DNA of 64,000 nucleotides, taken from contig NZ_CP021781.1 in the NCBI RefSeq assembly GCF_003290445.1, forward strand, positions 1,798,001 to 1,862,000, written 5' to 3'. This stretch comes from Francisella adeliensis (GTDB lineage: Bacteria > Pseudomonadota > Gammaproteobacteria > Francisellales > Francisellaceae). A model generated the notes under the pieces. It saw only the letters and a list, made by a program, of their open reading frames with translations, made no database searches and had not been told where the DNA came from. Positions 18,286 to 28,564 of this stretch are shown here, in pieces (within the stretch, counting starts at the first letter, position 1; every line of letters begins with the position of its first letter). Both the position numbers and the translations under genes were made by a program.

Positions 18286-19050
18286 TTATGCATTTTTACT
18301 ACATATTTGACAGTGGCTATCTTTAACAAGGACATATTTGTTCAAGCTAATTTTATTAGCATCATAACAAACTAGCTCAGAATTATTATTTTTATTCAAA
18401 ATATTATTTATCAATAAATTTATCGCTGTCAGAGATGATTGTGAAGGAAGGTATCCTAAGACTCCAGTATTGGAGCAAGAAATTAAATCTGCTGCTCTTA
18501 TACCAGGATAAACACATGATAAACATGGTGATTTGTTATCTAAGTTAAATAATCCAACTTGGTAAGATGCTTCTAGTACACTTACGCTTAACAAAGGTAC
18601 TCTATATTGTAAAGACAGCTTATTTAATAAAAACTTAGTTTCGAAATTATCACTTCCATCTAATATATAATCATATGAGCTAATACTAAATTCTTTTTCA
18701 TTTAAAGAAGTTATTTTTTTATTAAAAGCCTCAATGACTACATTATCATTAAGCTCTCGTAATCTCTGGTATGCTACAGTAACTTTAGACTGTCCTACAT
18801 TATCTGTATGATACAATATTTGCCTAGGCAAGTTGGATAACTCAATATCATCATTATCAACAATTCCAAGCTTACCAACACCCATACTAGTTAAAAAAAG
18901 TGCTGCTGGCGAACCAACCCCACCTACTCCAATCAATAAAACTGCAGTACCTTTTAACTTTTGCTGAGCACTAATGCCAAAACTTTCAAGAGAAGTTTGT
19001 TTACTATAACGTCTAATCTCACTAGCTGATAATTTGGACAAATCACTCAT
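18286..19050 (-). CDS. thiF: ThiF/MoeB-type adenylyltransferase for ThiS
   Basis: A 254-residue E1-like enzyme that adenylates the C-terminal GG of ThiS in thiamine thiazole synthesis. The nucleotide-binding loop is LLIGVGGVGSPAALFL (about residues 34-49). The acidic patch VDNDDIELSNLPRQILY and DGSDNFETKFLLN follow. The zinc-binding cysteines are CLSC (about 177-180) and CQIC near the C-terminus. A further cysteine in DLISCSNTG corresponds in position to the ThiF active-site cysteine. It is the last gene of the thi operon, starting 11 bases after thiDE. A 192-base gap to the convergent MFS fragment holds no clear terminator. Confidence 0.9.
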   Translation of the reverse strand: MSDLSKLSASEIRRYSKQTSLESFGISAQQKLKGTAVLLIGVGGVGSPAALFLTSMGVGKLGIVDNDDIELSNLPRQILYHTDNVGQSKVTVAYQRLRELNDNVVIEAFNKKITSLNEKEFSISSYDYILDGSDNFETKFLLNKLSLQYRVPLLSVSVLEASYQVGLFNLDNKSPCLSCVYPGIRAADLISCSNTGVLGYLPSQSSLTAINLLINNILNKNNNSELVCYDANKISLNKYVLVKDSHCQICSKNA

Positions 19051-19061
19051 TATGCTAAACC

Positions 19062-20540
19062 TTAATTCATAAGAATTTTTATATTATTGATCACAGTTAC
19101 AGGGTTATCTGCTAATGTAACCAATGAAACAACTGCAATTCCATTAACTCCTGTGCGAGCTATCTCAGTTATATGAGACTCTTTTATACCACCAATTGCT
19201 ACTAAGGGTAAATCCACTAGTTTTTGCCACTCACTAATTCTATTAATACCTTGAGCTGAAAATTTCATCTTTTTAGTTTTAGTTGGGAATATTGGTCCTA
19301 AAGCAATATAACTAGGGTTTAAGCTAGAAGCTATGGAAAGTTCATAATAATCGTGCGTACTTAACCCTAAAGCAATATTTTCACTAGCAATTTGATCTAA
19401 CACATCACTACCACACTCATGTATTTTCACAATATCCTCATGTCCAAGATGCACACCAAAAGCCCCATATTCAATTGCTAAATTATAATAATCATTTATA
19501 AACAACTGGAGGTTATATTGATTTTGATACTCAATAGCCTGTATTACTTCATTTCTAATATCTTCTTGAGGTATATTTTTAATTCTTAACTGAATAGTTT
19601 TAATACCTTGCTTAGCCAAAAAAAGCACCCAATCACTACTATCAACAACAGGGTATAGATCTATTTTATTGATCTTCTTAAAGCTCAAATCCCTCAAATT
19701 CAGATATGTCTTGGGAAAAGTATTACTATCAGCTGGGAAACCTGAATTTTTCAAAAATAATGAACCTTTCTTACTTAACTTTTCGGCATGTTTAATTGCT
19801 GAACTAATATATGCTTTAGCTAGTACAATACTATTATTAGTATCATAACCTTTTACTAAAAATGCACCCATAGCTGCAGATAACGTGCAACCACTACCAT
19901 GAGTATCAGAATTATTTAAAAACCTATTTACACTTAACCACAATACTTGGTTACGTTTATAGTTAAAATAACAGTCTACTGCTTTATTACCTTTATTATG
20001 CCCACCTTTCAAAAGAACATTTTTAATACCATAAAGTTCACTGATTTTTTTTGCCATATTTAACATCTGTGACAAAGTTATCGTTTTAGTTATTTTTAAA
20101 GATAATAACATTTGGGCTTCTTGTAGATTAGGTGTAAAGATATCGACCCTCAATAGTAACTCTTTTTTAATAGCATCCAGCACTTCAGTACACATCAACA
20201 TATCACCTGAGGTTGCTACCATAACAGGGTCACATATATATACAATATCTCTACGATGCTTAAGTAACTTAGCAAGTTCTAAAACTTGTTCCACAGTAGC
20301 TAACATACCACTTTTAATAACTTTAATACTAAAGTCATCTTTTAAAGCACTTAATTGGGCAGCAAACATATTATCTGAAACACTCTCCACTTCATACACT
20401 TTATGAGCATTTTGGGCAGTTATAGCAGTTATCACATTTAAAGCATGGACACCTAGATTACAACAAACCTGGGTATCTCTTTGTATTCCAGCTCCACTGC
20501 AACTATCTGAACCTGCAATAGTCAATAAAACATCTTGCAT
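19062..20540 (-). CDS. thiDE: fused HMP-P kinase and thiamine-phosphate synthase (ThiD-ThiE)
   Basis: A bifunctional protein of about 492 residues. The N-terminal domain is ThiD (LLTIAGSDSCSGAGIQRDTQ at the start, GMLATVEQVLELA, LLKGGHNKG, DTHGSGCTLSAAMGAFL), phosphorylating HMP-P to HMP-PP. The C-terminal domain (from about residue 285) is ThiE: TIQLRIKN, LFINDYYNLAIEYGAFGVHLGHEDI, LGLSTHDYYEL, YIALGPIFPTKTKK and PLVAIGGI, joining HMP-PP to the thiazole phosphate. I chose the ATG at 20540 (MQDVLLTIAG) over a TTG ten codons earlier because AAGGA precedes it at fair spacing and homology starts there. It lies between thiG and thiF. Confidence 0.92.
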   Translation of the reverse strand: MQDVLLTIAGSDSCSGAGIQRDTQVCCNLGVHALNVITAITAQNAHKVYEVESVSDNMFAAQLSALKDDFSIKVIKSGMLATVEQVLELAKLLKHRRDIVYICDPVMVATSGDMLMCTEVLDAIKKELLLRVDIFTPNLQEAQMLLSLKITKTITLSQMLNMAKKISELYGIKNVLLKGGHNKGNKAVDCYFNYKRNQVLWLSVNRFLNNSDTHGSGCTLSAAMGAFLVKGYDTNNSIVLAKAYISSAIKHAEKLSKKGSLFLKNSGFPADSNTFPKTYLNLRDLSFKKINKIDLYPVVDSSDWVLFLAKQGIKTIQLRIKNIPQEDIRNEVIQAIEYQNQYNLQLFINDYYNLAIEYGAFGVHLGHEDIVKIHECGSDVLDQIASENIALGLSTHDYYELSIASSLNPSYIALGPIFPTKTKKMKFSAQGINRISEWQKLVDLPLVAIGGIKESHITEIARTGVNGIAVVSLVTLADNPVTVINNIKILMN

Positions 20541-20589
20541 ACTTATTATATTCCTTATTTTGATAGTCAAAATTTATAAACTAAATTCC

Positions 20590-21366
20590 CTAAACCTGCC
20601 AAAATGGAGTTTCAAGCAAATTAGTGGAAGGAGAACTTAAGCTTCTTTCAGGCATTCTTTGAGCTTCATAAGCTTTTTTACCAGCATCTATAGCTTGAGA
20701 AAAAGCTTTTGCCATTTTGACTGGATCTCCAGCTTGAGCTACCGCACTATTCAATAACACACCGTCGCACCCCATTTCCATAACTTGGGCAGCATCAGAA
20801 GGTACACCTAAACCTGCATCAACAATAAGCTTTATTTGAGGAAATCTTTCTCTTAAGACATTTAAAGCGTATGGGTTGATAACACCTTTACCACTACCTA
20901 TGGGCGCACCCCAAGGCATAAGTACCTCGCATCCCAATTCCACTAGATAGGTTGCTACTGAAAGATCTTCAGTAGTATATGGCAAGACTTTAAAGCCTCG
21001 TAAAATCAGTTGCTCGCAAGCCTTAACTAGCTCTATGACGTTCGGCTGAAGGTTATAGTCATCTCCGATAACTTCAACTTTAATAAAATCTGTCTCAAAT
21101 ATTTCTCTTGCCATTTCAGCCATTTGTATAGCTTCAGCAGCTGTCTTACAACCGGCAGTATTTGGTAAAATATGGCATTTAGTTTTTTTTAAAGCTTCCC
21201 AAAAATTATTTTTATGAAAAGTTGGATGTATCGAACGTTTTAAAGATACCGTGACCATTTCTACCTGTGCAGCTTCTATTGAAGCAATCATACATTCTAA
21301 AGAAGGATACTGTGAGGTTCCTAATATAAAATTAGAGCTTAAAGCCTTATCAAATAGCTCTAACAT
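20590..21366 (-). CDS. thiG: thiazole synthase ThiG
   Basis: A 258-residue TIM-barrel enzyme that forms the thiazole ring from deoxyxylulose phosphate, dehydroglycine and ThiS thiocarboxylate. LPNTAGCKTAAEAIQMA (about 67-83) and FIKVEVIGDD, with the Schiff-base lysine (about 98), are diagnostic, as are VLMPWGAPIGSGKGVINPY and IVDAGLGVPSDAAQVMEMG. Full length for the family. It starts 2 bases after thiS and is followed 49 bases later by thiDE. Confidence 0.95.
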   Translation of the reverse strand: MLELFDKALSSNFILGTSQYPSLECMIASIEAAQVEMVTVSLKRSIHPTFHKNNFWEALKKTKCHILPNTAGCKTAAEAIQMAEMAREIFETDFIKVEVIGDDYNLQPNVIELVKACEQLILRGFKVLPYTTEDLSVATYLVELGCEVLMPWGAPIGSGKGVINPYALNVLRERFPQIKLIVDAGLGVPSDAAQVMEMGCDGVLLNSAVAQAGDPVKMAKAFSQAIDAGKKAYEAQRMPERSLSSPSTNLLETPFWQV

Positions 21367-21368
21367 AA

Positions 21369-21575
21369 CTATCCTCCTTGCATTGGTAAGATGATATCAA
21401 TCTGATCATTATCATTTATCTCTTTAGTGGAGTAATTCGATTTTGGTACAAAAACATTATTTATCATTACTGCATAACAGCCACTCTTATAATCATTTAA
21501 GTCTAAAATTTCTACCAAGCCTAGCTTTGTATGTTGAGTTAGATCAACAGTCTTATTATTAAATTTAATTTTCAT
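21369..21575 (-). CDS. thiS: sulfur carrier protein ThiS
   Basis: A 68-residue ubiquitin-fold carrier ending in the required Gly-Gly (ILPMQGG), which is adenylated by ThiF and thiocarboxylated. The internal region YAVMINNVFVPKSNY is typical. It overlaps the end of thiO by 11 bases and is directly followed by thiG, the usual thiO-thiS-thiG order. Confidence 0.93.
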   Translation of the reverse strand: MKIKFNNKTVDLTQHTKLGLVEILDLNDYKSGCYAVMINNVFVPKSNYSTKEINDNDQIDIILPMQGG

Positions 21576-22650
21576 AAATATCCTTTTTAAATTCTTCTAA
21601 TAAATCATTAGCAATTTTTGGAGCAAATAAATACCCATGTCGAGATAATCCATTAATAGAAGTATTACCTATATTTCTTATGATTAATGGTTTATCATCA
21701 AAGCTAGTTGGTCTTACAGAAGTTAAAGTTTTTATAAGCCTCGCCTCAGAAAACCTTTTATCTATCACAAGTAACATAGACAATAGCTCCATTACACTTT
21801 GCACTGAAATAGGTGAGTAGTCCTCACTTAGAATACTAGTTGCACCAACATAGAAAATCCCATTTCCTCTAGGAATTAAATATAAAGGATGTCTTGGGTG
21901 AGCAAGCCTAATTACATGCTTAAGATTAATATCTTTATGTTGTACGATTAAAGCTTCCCCACGAGTACCATATAATCCACTATCTTTACTCTTTTCTATA
22001 GGGAATCCTCTACAATCATAGACATACTCATATTCACAAGTATATTCATCAATATATACTTTATTATTTTCTATTTTAGTAACCTCTTCTTTTAAAAGCC
22101 GTATATTGCTTTCTTCAGAGAAGTACTGGCTTGTAAATTTAAAAAAACTTGGAACATTTATTACGCCTTCATTAGTTATTAACAAACCTTTATTCATAAA
22201 CGTGCCATTCATAAGAGATGGTTCAAGACTTGATAAATCATCAGAATTTATATTCCTAAACCTTTCTTTAATACTCTCATGTTGTTTAGTAAAAAAACTT
22301 ACTCTATTTTTAATTAAATCAAACTCATTCACATCATTTTTATGTGCTAAAAAAAGCGTGTCAAACTTATCAATAATATTATGTTTTTGAACTAAATTTT
22401 CCCCACGTATAGATAACAATTCTTCCCATAGCTGTACACTATCGGCTCCTAATGTATACGTATGGATGCCACAACTTGTAACTTCCGAAACAGGAGCTAG
22501 CATACCAGCCGCTTGATAACTGCAGTTATCTTTTGCACCCAAAGAAGCCTTGTCATACAGATCTATATCCAGATGAGGAATACTCTTTGTAAAAGTTAAA
22601 GCTAAAACCCTCCCCATTACTCCTAACCCTATTATTGCTATTTTTTTCAT
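21565..22650 (-). CDS. thiO: glycine oxidase ThiO
   Basis: A 361-residue FAD-dependent amine oxidase (DAO family) that makes dehydroglycine for ThiG. The N-terminal Rossmann motif is IAIIGLGVMGRVLALTF. AAGMLAPVSEV (about 49-59) is typical of ThiO, and YVYDCRGFP, LYLIPRGNGIFYVGATS and NGLSRHGYLFAPKIA form the conserved FAD/substrate-binding C-terminal half. Presence of ThiO rather than ThiH means aerobic dehydroglycine formation. It starts 13 bases after the thiC stop. Confidence 0.92.
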   Translation of the reverse strand: MKKIAIIGLGVMGRVLALTFTKSIPHLDIDLYDKASLGAKDNCSYQAAGMLAPVSEVTSCGIHTYTLGADSVQLWEELLSIRGENLVQKHNIIDKFDTLFLAHKNDVNEFDLIKNRVSFFTKQHESIKERFRNINSDDLSSLEPSLMNGTFMNKGLLITNEGVINVPSFFKFTSQYFSEESNIRLLKEEVTKIENNKVYIDEYTCEYEYVYDCRGFPIEKSKDSGLYGTRGEALIVQHKDINLKHVIRLAHPRHPLYLIPRGNGIFYVGATSILSEDYSPISVQSVMELLSMLLVIDKRFSEARLIKTLTSVRPTSFDDKPLIIRNIGNTSINGLSRHGYLFAPKIANDLLEEFKKDIYEN

Positions 22651-22663
22651 TATATAAGCCTAG

Positions 22664-24460
<1,797 letters not shown>

Positions 24461-24526
24461 TTAAATCAAGTAAAACAAGCATAAAAGAGCAAATATAGCT
24501 GAAAAAATATATAGCCGACTATTTAA

Positions 24527-24617
24527 GCACTCCCTACGCTAGTTTTAACTAGATCAGGTTCAAAGGGTCAGCGTATTATATACACTTCTCAGCACTTACC
24601 TTAGTGCTCCCCTGTGT
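24527..24617 (-). promoter_or_regulatory. TPP riboswitch (THI element) upstream of thiC
   Basis: Read on the minus strand, the region contains AGGGGAGCACTAAGG, GTGCTGAGA, ACCCTTTGAACCTGATCTAG and TAGCGTAGGGA, the conserved blocks of the thiamine pyrophosphate aptamer in correct order. It ends about 88 bases before the thiC ATG. A weak ATAG-TCGG-CTAT hairpin followed by a short U-rich run (24502-24522) could be a terminator, but it is only 4 base pairs; the mechanism (termination or ribosome-site masking) is open. It should control the whole thiC-O-S-G-DE-F operon. Confidence 0.95.
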
Positions 24618-24625
24618 TGATTTAA

Positions 24626-24654
24626 ATAGTAGCAGTAATTATGGTGTATTACAA
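24626..24654 (-). promoter_or_regulatory. predicted sigma70 promoter of the thi operon
   Basis: On the minus strand TTGTAA (24649-24654) and TACTAT (24626-24631) are separated by 17 bases. The -10 ends about 10 bases before the riboswitch begins, the correct place for its transcription start. Confidence 0.6.
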
Positions 24655-24779
24655 ATTAGTTAATCAGGTAATTTTTATTTATAACCATTAACAAAAAATT
24701 ATATCAAAATGCTTTATACAGAAATATTTTTAAAAGAATCTTTATTAGGTGAATAGTTTGATTATAGATCATAAAATCG

Positions 24780-24855
24780 TGGTGGGTGCAGAGGGGCTCG
24801 AACCCCCGACCCTCGCCTTGTAAGGGCGATGCTCTCCCAGCTGAGCTATGCACCC
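24780..24855 (-). tRNA. tRNA-Val (anticodon UAC)
   Basis: The minus strand gives a full cloverleaf: acceptor GGGTGCA pairing with TGCACCC, D-arm GCTCAGCTGGGAGAGC, anticodon stem CGCCT-type loop with CCCTTACAAGG (anticodon TAC), GGTTCGAGCC T-loop and an encoded CCA. It is 76 bases including CCA. It is second in a two-tRNA transcript, 15 bases after tRNA-Ser. Confidence 0.96.
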
Positions 24856-24870
24856 GATTTTAAGTCTTAA

Positions 24871-24962
24871 TGGCGGAGAGGAAGAGATTCGAACTCTCGA
24901 TAGGGTTTAACGCCTATACTCCCTTAGCAGGGGAGCGCCTTCAGCCACTCGGCCACCTCTCC
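24871..24962 (-). tRNA. tRNA-Ser (anticodon GCU)
   Basis: The minus strand starts GGAGAGGTGGCCGAGTGGCT, the typical class II tRNA-Ser D-arm. The anticodon loop is CCTGCTAAG (anticodon GCT), followed by a long variable arm (GTATAGGCGTTAAACCCTAT), AGTTCGAATCT and an encoded CCA. 92 bases. It lies upstream of tRNA-Val in the same transcript. Confidence 0.96.
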
Positions 24963-24980
24963 ATAACCATGTGAAAAACT

Positions 24981-25008
24981 ATTATATATAGATTATAGAT
25001 AGAGTCAA
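24981..25008 (-). promoter_or_regulatory. promoter of the tRNA-Ser/tRNA-Val operon
   Basis: On the minus strand TTGACT (25003-25008) and a perfect TATAAT (24981-24986) are 16 bases apart, ending 18 bases before the tRNA-Ser 5' end. It is one of the strongest consensus promoters in the window, as expected for a tRNA operon. Confidence 0.75.
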
Positions 25009-25124
25009 GTCAATCACCCCAAAATATTTTACTGTAATGCATTTCAACTTAAAATATGTCCATTCAATCCATTTGAGTATATAATAGTACCAATAGATTA
25101 AATACAAAAGAAAACCAAATACTC

Positions 25125-27149
25125 ATGCGTAAAATTTTAGTTACTAATGCCCTTCCTTATGCTAACGGTGATCTACACCTAGGTCATATGCTTGGCTACA
25201 TCCAATCTGATATTTGGGTAAGATTTCAAAAGCTACAGGGTAATGAATGTACTTTTGTTTGCGGGAGTGACACTCATGGTACTCCTATCATGCTCAAGGC
25301 AAAAAACCTAGGAATCTCACCAGAAGATTTAATAGAGAAATACTCTACAAATCACTTAAAAGATTTTTCTGATTTTGAAATAAAATTTGATAACTACCAT
25401 TCGACCAACAATAACCTTAACAAGGAAATTGTCGAAGATATATATACAAAACTTAACGATAACGATCTCATAAGCACCAAGAGCATTGCTCAAGCGTACG
25501 ACCCTGAAGCAAATATGTTTTTGCCTGATAGGTTTGTTAAAGGTACTTGCCCAAAGTGTAAAGCTGAGGATCAATACGGTGATAGCTGTGAAGTTTGCGG
25601 TGCCACTTATGACCCTACAGACCTTCTAAACCCAAAATCTGTGGTATCTGGTAAAGCCCCTATCCAAAAAAACTCTGAGCATTATTTCTTTGATTTACCA
25701 AAACTTGAGCAAAATATCGCTGACTGGATAGATTCAAACGATAAACTGCAGCCTGAAGTAGCTAACAAACTTAAAGAGTGGTTTGAACAGGGCTTGCAAA
25801 GCTGGGATATATCCCGCGATGCCCCTTATTTTGGTTTTGCTATACCAGGAACTGATAACAAAAAATTCTTTTATGTATGGCTTGATGCTCCTATGGGCTA
25901 CATTGCTAGTATTAAAGACTATTGTGATAAAAACAACCTAAACTTTGATGATTACTGGGGCAAAAATTCTCAAGATACTGAGCTTTACCACTTTATAGGT
26001 AAAGACATCATATATTTTCATGCTCTTTTTTGGCCAGCAATACTAGAAGCTACAGGGTACAAGACTCCTACAAGTGTATTTGCAAATGGATTTCTTACTG
26101 TGAATGGCAAAAAAATGTCTAAATCTCGTGGTACATTTATCCAAGCAAGAACATTTTTAGATCATTTAGATTCTGTATATTTAAGGTACTATTTTGCCTC
26201 TCGTTTAACTTCAAAAATTGATGATATTGACTTAAACCTTGAAGAGTTTATCACTAAATCAAATTCTGATATTGTTGGTAAGGTTGTAAACATTGCTAGT
26301 CGTTGTGCTGGATTTGTTTATAAGAAATTTGATGCAACGCTATCAGATCAAATTTTCGATACTGACTTAGAAAAAGAGTTTACAGATACTCATGACGCTA
26401 TAACTGAAGCTTATGAGCATAGAGAATTTGCTACAGCTATCAGGCTAATTATGGGTTTAGCAGATAAAGCTAATCAATTCATTGATTTCCATAAACCTTG
26501 GCAATTAGCAAAAGAAGAAGGACAAGAAAATAAAGTCCATCAAGTATGCTCTCAAGGTATAAATATGTTTAAAGCCTTAGTGTCTTACCTTTCACCTGTA
26601 ATCCCTAGCATTGCTGAAAAGGCTGAGAAGTTTCTAAACATTGAAATAAAATCTTGGGAAGATGCATCTGTATTCTTAAAAAACCACAAGATTAATAAAT
26701 TCAAACCTTTAGCTGCTCGTATAGAAAAAGAAAAAATAGATAAAATCTTAGATGAAACAAAGATTATGCTAGAAAAAGAGCAACCTCAGTCACCTAAAAA
26801 ACCTGAATCAAAGTTAAACATTGCTCCTGAGTGTAATTTTGATGATTTCATGAAAGTTGATCTACGCATTGCACGAATTGCAGAAGCTTCTCTTGTGGAA
26901 GGAGCAGATAAACTTCTCAGACTGATTCTTGACTTAGATGGTGAGACAAAACAAGTGTTTGCAGGAATAAAATCTGCTTATAACCCAGAGGATTTAGTAG
27001 GTAAAAATACCGTTATGGTAGCTAATCTAGCTCCAAGAAAAATGAAGTTTGGAATGTCTGAAGGTATGATATTAGCAGCTGGTGATGGCAAAGATATATA
27101 CATATTAGAACCTCATGAAGGCGCTAAGCCAGGTATGAGAGTGAAGTAG
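25125..27149 (+). CDS. metG: methionyl-tRNA synthetase
   Basis: A 674-residue class I synthetase charging tRNA-Met. [20 protein letters not shown] holds the HIGH-type motif (HLGH, about 18-21). The zinc knuckle is CPKC...CEVC (about 145-162), and KMSKSRG is at about 333-339. The C-terminal part from about residue 575 ([16 protein letters not shown] to the end) is the tRNA-binding EMAP/Trbp111 domain, so this is the long, dimeric MetG1 type. It is followed 8 bases later by an MFS gene, probably in one transcript. Confidence 0.96.
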   Translation: MRKILVTNALPYANGDLHLGHMLGYIQSDIWVRFQKLQGNECTFVCGSDTHGTPIMLKAKNLGISPEDLIEKYSTNHLKDFSDFEIKFDNYHSTNNNLNKEIVEDIYTKLNDNDLISTKSIAQAYDPEANMFLPDRFVKGTCPKCKAEDQYGDSCEVCGATYDPTDLLNPKSVVSGKAPIQKNSEHYFFDLPKLEQNIADWIDSNDKLQPEVANKLKEWFEQGLQSWDISRDAPYFGFAIPGTDNKKFFYVWLDAPMGYIASIKDYCDKNNLNFDDYWGKNSQDTELYHFIGKDIIYFHALFWPAILEATGYKTPTSVFANGFLTVNGKKMSKSRGTFIQARTFLDHLDSVYLRYYFASRLTSKIDDIDLNLEEFITKSNSDIVGKVVNIASRCAGFVYKKFDATLSDQIFDTDLEKEFTDTHDAITEAYEHREFATAIRLIMGLADKANQFIDFHKPWQLAKEEGQENKVHQVCSQGINMFKALVSYLSPVIPSIAEKAEKFLNIEIKSWEDASVFLKNHKINKFKPLAARIEKEKIDKILDETKIMLEKEQPQSPKKPESKLNIAPECNFDDFMKVDLRIARIAEASLVEGADKLLRLILDLDGETKQVFAGIKSAYNPEDLVGKNTVMVANLAPRKMKFGMSEGMILAAGDGKDIYILEPHEGAKPGMRVK

Positions 27150-27157
27150 CTTAAGGC

Positions 27158-28363
27158 ATGAAAAAGATCTTCCCTTGGCTCCTAGCCTTCATGTTACTAA
27201 TCTTGGGAATGATAAGCTATCTTGATAGATCTACCCTTAGCATAGCTAATACCGTAATTGCTGAAACTTTCGACATACCTCCTATGCAAATGGGCATTTT
27301 ACTATCTGCTTTTATGTGGCCATATGCCATTGCAAACCTTCCTTCTGGTTATCTTGTTGATAAATATGGCATCAATAAAATTATGGCCATAAGTATTACA
27401 GGATGGTCTATAGCATGCATTCTTTCTGGGTTTGTAACAGGATTTTACACTATACTTATGACTCGAATCTTACTTGGCATTGCAGAAGCTCCTTTTTTTA
27501 TAATAGCTACTAAAGTTATCCAAGAGCACTTCAGTCCAAGTAAAAGAGGCTTAGCATCATCTATAGTCTCTTTAGGTCCTAGAATCGCTAGTGTTATTGC
27601 TCCAGTTTTTATTGTTCTCTTAATTGCTCTAATAAGCTGGCGCGGAATGTTTATTCTATTAGGTATTATTGGAGCTATCTTGGGTGTCATATGGTACATG
27701 ATTTCAAATAAATCTTTCAAAAAGATTGAACTACAAAATAGGTCAAGAAAAACCACAAGCTTTGTTAAATGCTTTAAAAATAAAAATGTTATATTGCTTT
27801 GTCTTGGCAACTTTGGGTCATCTTATGCTTACTGGGTATTTGTAACATGGCTGCCTTACTATTTCATTCATACTAAGGGGCTTGACCTATCTCAGATGGG
27901 ATTAGCAGCTTCAGCAACATTTGTACTAGCCTTAGCCTCTGTTATGCTTGGTGGAATTATTTCTGATATGTTTATTTCAGCAAAAACAAATGTGATCAAA
28001 TCACGCTTAGTACCGATTATATTTGGCTGTGCTGTTGCTGGACTATCGATTATCATACTTCCATTTATTGATAACTTAACAATTTCAATAGTTATAATTA
28101 GCATTAGTATCTTTTGCTTAGGCTTGAGAATATCTCCAATATGGGCTCTAGTAGCTGACATTTCATCAAAGGAATCTGTTGGGACTGTTGGAGGCATCCA
28201 AAATTTTGCAAACTTTATAGGTGCTGGATTAGCTCCTTTACTGACAGGAATTATTCTTTCATATGACAGCGAAAGCTTTACAATTGTCTTCTTAATAAGC
28301 GGAGTAATATGTTTACTTGCTTCTTTCTGTTACTTCTTTATCAAAAACACAGAGTTCATATAA
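27158..28363 (+). CDS. MFS transporter, ACS (anion:cation symporter) type
   Basis: A 401-residue, 12-TM inner-membrane carrier. The N-terminus MISYLDRSTLSIANTVIAE and the loop SGYLVDKYGINKIM, then RILLGIAEAPFFI and FSPSKRGLASSIVSLGPRI, match the ACS family (GudP, ExuT, RhmT, phthalate and glucarate carriers), which import organic acid anions with protons. The substrate is unknown. It starts 8 bases after metG with a weak AAGG just before the ATG. The 201-base gap that follows, convergent with the next gene, shows no strong terminator. Confidence 0.85.
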   Translation: MKKIFPWLLAFMLLILGMISYLDRSTLSIANTVIAETFDIPPMQMGILLSAFMWPYAIANLPSGYLVDKYGINKIMAISITGWSIACILSGFVTGFYTILMTRILLGIAEAPFFIIATKVIQEHFSPSKRGLASSIVSLGPRIASVIAPVFIVLLIALISWRGMFILLGIIGAILGVIWYMISNKSFKKIELQNRSRKTTSFVKCFKNKNVILLCLGNFGSSYAYWVFVTWLPYYFIHTKGLDLSQMGLAASATFVLALASVMLGGIISDMFISAKTNVIKSRLVPIIFGCAVAGLSIIILPFIDNLTISIVIISISIFCLGLRISPIWALVADISSKESVGTVGGIQNFANFIGAGLAPLLTGIILSYDSESFTIVFLISGVICLLASFCYFFIKNTEFI

Positions 28364-28564
28364 AACTTTTTCTATAACTATCCTCAAAAATTAATACACC
28401 TAAATTTAGAAACCTCGACCATAAATCTATTGTTGGCCTAATAATTTTTACACTATTTAGATTCTTACATGTATTGAAATAACAACACCTATAAGCTAAT
28501 TTTTTATTGAATATAAACACTTGAAAATTGATTTTCTTACGTGAAATAAAGTATGTAAAAGAGA

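Noticed and set aside
28364-28564. Gene or terminator in the 201-base gap after the ACS carrier
   Set aside because: No convincing start, ribosome site, GC-rich hairpin or U-run was seen; I find nothing in it.
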